Positions 43,104 through 46,359 of a stretch of DNA of 46,359 nt are shown here, in pieces. Both the position numbers and the translations under genes were made by a program. The first letter of the stretch is position 1; each line of letters opens with the position of its first letter. This stretch comes from CAZVFX01 sp964626565. Lineage in GTDB: Bacteria > Myxococcota_A > UBA9042 > CAIXZC01. The stretch is from positions 1 through 46,359 of the forward strand of contig CAZVFX010000055.1 of the NCBI GenBank assembly GCA_964626565.1. Reading direction: 5' to 3'. A model generated the notes under the pieces. The model did not search any database, had not been told where the DNA came from, and saw nothing but the letters and a program-made list of their open reading frames with translations.

Positions 43104-44762
43104 ATGATGGAAAATGAGAGCAAGAAATACTGTTGCGAGTGTTTCAGCGTGGTGCCGGACATTGTCCATACCTGCAGTGCGCATGGTGATACACTGGTGG
43201 CGTTCCCTGCCCGCGACGCTCAGATAGGCGAGTTCGTAGAGGACAAATACGAGATAAAGGGGCGTATTGGCGCCGGCGGAATGGGGACCGTCTATAGGGC
43301 TTCGCAGCGGTATATCAAGCGGGACGTAGCGCTGAAAGTGCTGAAGCCCGAATTGGTGCAGGACATTGTCGCTGTTCGTCGCTTCTTCACGGAGGCCCGT
43401 GCGGCTAGTCGGCTGACAAGTCGACACAGTGTCGTCGTTCACGATTTTGGAGCCACGTCGGACGGCCTCCTTTTCTATACGATGGAATACGTGCCGGGAG
43501 TGTCCCTAGGCAGGGAAATAGACGAGAGCGGTTCCTTAGCGCCCGAGAGGGCTGTGAGGATCGCCGCCGATGTGTGCCGGTCGTTAGAAGACGCCCACGA
43601 GCGGGGCGTGGTCCACCGAGACCTCAAACCCGACAACATAATTCTCGCTGAGTTTGATGGCAGGGAAACGGGGAAAGTGCTGGACTTCGGGATCGCGAAA
43701 ATTCTCACAGGGGAGGACGGTAATACTCTCACGCCTTCCGGGATGGTCTGCGGCACGCCGAAATATGTCAGCCCGGAGCAGGCGTCCGGGGCGGTGGTTG
43801 GCCCGGCCAGCGACCTGTATTCCCTTGGGGTCGTGTTGTACGAGATGCTGGCCGGCAAGCCCCCATTTGCTGGTGGCAGCCCGGGGGTGCTGCTTATGAA
43901 GCACATTAGGGAGATTCCGGTGCCGCTCTCGCGTTGTTTGCCTGCGATTGGCGTTTCGCAGGCGCTGGAGCGTCTGGTCACGGGGTTGCTTGCCAAACAG
44001 CCTTACGACCGTCCGGTCAGCGCCGCCGCGGTCCGGGATCTGTTGGAGCAGCTTCTGGAGCACGGGGTACGGGCTGGGCCGGAACAGGTCAAGCAGAGTG
44101 AGAATGAAAGCGCCTTTCGGGTGACGGAGCCCCTCATGGGCGGAGAACCCGATTCTGAGACTGAGCTGGCTTGTACTGACGAAGAGCATTTCGAGCAGGA
44201 TCATCCTCATGGGCCGGCGGAGCGACGAAGCAGAGTTCGCGTTCTTGCCCTGGTGCTGCTGGCAGCTGCGGTTGTTGCTTTCGCTGCGTACTTCTTGGAG
44301 ACCTGGGGTAGCAAGTTGCCGGTGGATCAAGTCGCCCCACCGGTATCAGAGGAGTCCTTGCCTCCGGAAGAACGGAAGTCGTTGCCGGTGGCTGCGGGAT
44401 CAGCCGACTTCGATACGGGAGGTGTTGTGGCGGACGCTGCCGGGGAGTCTCCTGATCCATTTGGGCTAGGGACTGCTGCGATCAAGGATATTCGTCGACA
44501 CCGGGGCCGCGTCGACGCAGCCCTACGGCGCGCCCGGTCGTCCTCGGATTGGGACGGCACCCGGTGCCTTGAGAACGGGGTGCCCGCCTTGGAATCGCTG
44601 GTGCTTGATGCTGAGCGGACCTTCGTAGGTCTCCGGGCGGCGAACGATGCCCACCGGGCGCACGAAATGGATGAGCTGTCGGCCAACCTGCGGGGCCTCG
44701 CTGGACGCGTTGGACAGGCCGCGGACGATCTTTGCGATTGCCTCCGGACTAGGCCAGAGTAG
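43104..44762 (+). CDS. Membrane-anchored Hanks-type Ser/Thr protein kinase
   Basis: A 552-residue kinase. Residues 10-27 hold CCECFSVVPDIVHTCSAHG, a small zinc-ribbon-like motif often found at the N-terminus of myxobacterial kinases. The kinase domain (about 49-320) has the glycine loop GAGGMGTVY, Lys78 in VALKV, HRDLKPDN with Asp173, DFG at 194-196 and the GTPKYVSPEQ activation segment, all needed for activity. A single membrane helix (about 378-397) is followed by a 150-residue outer domain ending in a helical, Cys-containing region. Such PknB-like receptors transmit envelope or developmental signals. The ATG at 43104 (or 43107) lacks a clear ribosome site. It follows the giant lipoproteins by 180 bases; no functional link is shown. 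Confidence 0.92.
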   Translation: MMENESKKYCCECFSVVPDIVHTCSAHGDTLVAFPARDAQIGEFVEDKYEIKGRIGAGGMGTVYRASQRYIKRDVALKVLKPELVQDIVAVRRFFTEARAASRLTSRHSVVVHDFGATSDGLLFYTMEYVPGVSLGREIDESGSLAPERAVRIAADVCRSLEDAHERGVVHRDLKPDNIILAEFDGRETGKVLDFGIAKILTGEDGNTLTPSGMVCGTPKYVSPEQASGAVVGPASDLYSLGVVLYEMLAGKPPFAGGSPGVLLMKHIREIPVPLSRCLPAIGVSQALERLVTGLLAKQPYDRPVSAAAVRDLLEQLLEHGVRAGPEQVKQSENESAFRVTEPLMGGEPDSETELACTDEEHFEQDHPHGPAERRSRVRVLALVLLAAAVVAFAAYFLETWGSKLPVDQVAPPVSEESLPPEERKSLPVAAGSADFDTGGVVADAAGESPDPFGLGTAAIKDIRRHRGRVDAALRRARSSSDWDGTRCLENGVPALESLVLDAERTFVGLRAANDAHRAHEMDELSANLRGLAGRVGQAADDLCDCLRTRPE

Positions 44763-44834
44763 TCAATAGGCACCTGGCCGGGGTTCGGGTGCGCTGTTTT
44801 TTGACGGATAGAGCGCTAATTGGGAAGGTGTTCT

Positions 44835-45809
44835 TTGCGGTGGGTTACTTTGCCGGTTGCTGTGGTAATTGTGTGCGGTGGAGTGTGGATATTGTGGCAG
44901 TGGCAGCACGAGGCGGGAGGCCGGCAGCAGTATTCGGGGGACAAGCCTACTGTTGAGCAATTTAGTTTGGTGAGCAGCGAACCGGTCCCGGCCGGGACTT
45001 CCGGATTCATGCGCTTCTGCGTTGGGGGAGAATGTGCGACCGGCCGCCCTGGTGCGCTGCGGCTGGTCGGTGAGGCCGGACTCGCAGGATTGGGTTCAGC
45101 GTGGGCCGCACTTACCGGCGTCGTCGACCCCGACCGGGCCGCCGAGTTTGCAGCGTTGGTCGAGGAAGAGAACCGTTTGCTTCAAGCCTCCCGCCTCCTG
45201 GAAGGGCTGCCGACCCCGATCATGGTCCGCTCCACTCCGGAATCGCTCCGGTACTTCGTCTGGGAACCGGCGGGAGCAGGACCTCATCCGTGCGTCATAT
45301 TTCTTCACGGCTTCGGAGGCTTGCTTGGGGCATATCTCAACGTGATGGTGGAGTCGGGACTGGGGCGCAAGTTCGTGATCGTTGCCCCGGCCCTGGATCT
45401 AGAGGCCCGTTGGTGGTCTCCTGCCGGCATTCGGATCGTCGCCGTTGTGATCGACAAGCATCTGCCAACTGCGGTTGACCGAAAGCGGGTCTTTCTGCTG
45501 GGATTGTCAAACGGTGCTGTGGGGGCGGCGCACATGAGTTCTCTTCCCGGGTTCGCCCGCAGACTGGCGGGGTACGTGCTGCTGTCCGGCTACCTGGCAG
45601 TGAAACCCCATGAGGAGGGGGCTCGGTTCCTTGTCCTGCTGGGAGACGAGGATGGCCGGTTCAAGCTGGAAGGACTCCTCGATGCGGAGTGGGCGCTGCA
45701 GGAAGCAGGTGCTCGGGTGGAGACCTTTCTCCATGAAGGCAATCACAATCTTATTTTGAGCCACAAACATCAGTGGCCGGGGGTAGCGGAGGAATGGATG
45801 ACCCGCTGA
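44835..45809 (+). CDS. Membrane-anchored alpha/beta-hydrolase
   Basis: A 324-residue protein with an N-terminal membrane anchor (about 4-24, WVTLPVAVVIVCGGVWILW) and a periplasmic alpha/beta-hydrolase domain (about 130-320). The oxyanion region is FLHGFGG, the nucleophile is Ser in GLSNGAVG, an acid candidate lies in LLGDEDGRF and the base is His in EGNHNLI. The family resembles the esterase/dienelactone-hydrolase-like group. Start codon: TTG at 44835 is preferred because GGGAAGGTG lies six to ten bases upstream; TTG at 44820 is the alternative, and no ATG is suitably placed. It follows the kinase gene by 72 bases in the same direction and may share its transcript. Substrate unknown. Confidence 0.78.
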   Translation: MRWVTLPVAVVIVCGGVWILWQWQHEAGGRQQYSGDKPTVEQFSLVSSEPVPAGTSGFMRFCVGGECATGRPGALRLVGEAGLAGLGSAWAALTGVVDPDRAAEFAALVEEENRLLQASRLLEGLPTPIMVRSTPESLRYFVWEPAGAGPHPCVIFLHGFGGLLGAYLNVMVESGLGRKFVIVAPALDLEARWWSPAGIRIVAVVIDKHLPTAVDRKRVFLLGLSNGAVGAAHMSSLPGFARRLAGYVLLSGYLAVKPHEEGARFLVLLGDEDGRFKLEGLLDAEWALQEAGARVETFLHEGNHNLILSHKHQWPGVAEEWMTR

Positions 45810-45864
45810 CGAGCTAGTCGGTTGCTAACCATCGGACATTCTGGCCAACTACCAGAGGCTCACA

Positions 45865-45893
45865 TTGAATTCCACTTCGCACCATGCTAGAGT
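45865..45893 (+). promoter_or_regulatory. Promoter for the terminal lipoprotein gene
   Basis: TTGAAT (45865-45870) and TAGAGT (45888-45893) are 17 bases apart, about 48 bases before the ATG at 45942. Confidence 0.48.
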
Positions 45894-45941
45894 CCAGAAA
45901 TATGCCACAATATCCATAGGATTGTGAAGGAGGAATCTCAC

Positions 45942-46359
45942 ATGCACGTTCCCAATTTGCGTATTGTCTCGGCTATCTTGGTGCTGGGGGTCTCATTGGT
46001 GGGCGGCTGTGGTCGAGCCGAGGGACCCGGTGGCGAAAAGGAGCCAGCCCCGTCTGCGGAGAGTGCCCCCCCCCAGCCGGCTGCGTCCGAAAAGGCCCAG
46101 ACGGCGCCTGTAGAGGCTGAGGCGGCACCCGTTGTAGCTGCGGCGGCCCCTGAGGCCGCACCGAAGGTTCCTGCGCCGGCAGAGGCGGTGGCCAAACCTG
46201 AGAAGGCGAGTTCGGCGAGGCCGGAGGTCGGGCGCGAGGTTTCCAACGCTGAGGCCGCGGTGATCTCGGCCCGGGCGGCTGAGCCTTCGGAGGCTCAGCC
46301 TGAAGACCCGATACAGGCGATGAGTGCGTCGGTGCTCAACGTCTACACCGGAAAGAGCC
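45942..46359 (+). CDS. Ala/Pro/Glu-rich lipoprotein, 3'-truncated by window edge
   Basis: The first 139 codons of a lipoprotein. AAGGAGGAATCTCAC precedes the ATG, and the signal peptide ends in lipobox LVGGC with Cys23. The following 100 residues are Ala/Pro/Glu/Lys-rich (EKEPAPSAESAPP, AAAPEAAPKVPAPAEAV), a disordered linker that would extend the mature domain away from the membrane. The folded part lies beyond the window; the last visible residues, SASVLNVYTGKS, may begin it. No function can be named. Confidence 0.75.
   Translation, partial: MHVPNLRIVSAILVLGVSLVGGCGRAEGPGGEKEPAPSAESAPPQPAASEKAQTAPVEAEAAPVVAAAAPEAAPKVPAPAEAVAKPEKASSARPEVGREVSNAEAAVISARAAEPSEAQPEDPIQAMSASVLNVYTGKS

Overview
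The window is high-GC bacterial DNA with dense, operon-style coding on both strands. It most likely comes from an uncultured myxobacterial-type lineage (Myxococcota, former Deltaproteobacteria). The support is a subtilase ending in a MYXO-CTERM-type tail, four very large secreted proteins built from MopE-type Cys/Asp repeats, many lipoproteins, and a Hanks-type Ser/Thr kinase. This placement is inferred from gene content, not from a marker gene. No rRNA, tRNA, CRISPR array or insertion sequence was seen, and no gene-free stretch exceeds about 190 bases.

Layout. 1-6708 (minus): an envelope operon reading lipoprotein, DUF1302 outer-membrane protein with a long Pro/Glu/Lys linker, DUF1329 periplasmic protein, YCF48/BNR-like secreted protein, and an RND (MMPL) exporter cut by the window edge. 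6897-8945 (plus): S9 prolyl-oligopeptidase-type peptidase, divergent from that operon. 8923-13175 (minus): a MopE/MYXO-CTERM subtilase followed by an EamA transporter. 13302-14021 (plus): HAD phosphatase. 14038-18912 (minus): a compact ethanolamine operon, eutB, eutC, a EutL-EutT fusion and an organophosphate-type MFS transporter, with 1-4 base overlaps. 18997-19946 (plus): cytochrome b5-like/DUF2231 membrane protein and a small ferritin-like protein. 19993-20850 (minus): acyltransferase. 20999-24408 (plus): circularly permuted ATP-grasp ligase, N-formylglutamate-amidohydrolase-like protein and DUF1704 (QEGLA/MATCAP-like) metallopeptidase. 24415-26633 (minus): esterase plus HAO-like octaheme cytochrome c. 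26774-30970: a predicted outer-membrane protein and two lipoproteins. 31113-42923 (plus): three tandem paralogous lipoproteins of about 1300 residues with MopE/TSP3 repeats and fibrinogen-like C-termini. 43104-46359 (plus): Ser/Thr kinase, membrane-anchored alpha/beta hydrolase and a truncated Ala/Pro-rich lipoprotein.

How the genes may work together. The eut operon encodes adenosylcobalamin-dependent ethanolamine ammonia-lyase. In place of a full microcompartment locus it has one polypeptide joining the shell protein EutL to the catalytic part of the cobalamin adenosyltransferase EutT. The nearby organophosphate transporter and HAD phosphatase suggest that a phosphorylated ethanolamine compound might be the imported form. 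The ATP-grasp/amidohydrolase/metallopeptidase operon looks like a peptide or amide tagging-and-removal system. A run of ten A residues at its second junction could fuse the two hydrolases by frameshifting. The three giant lipoproteins look like calcium-stiffened surface stalks carrying different binding heads, and parts of them appear to have been exchanged between copies.

The strongest candidates for something undescribed are the EutL-EutT fusion, the ATP-grasp/hydrolase operon with its A10 junction, and the triplicated fibrinogen-like surface lipoproteins.
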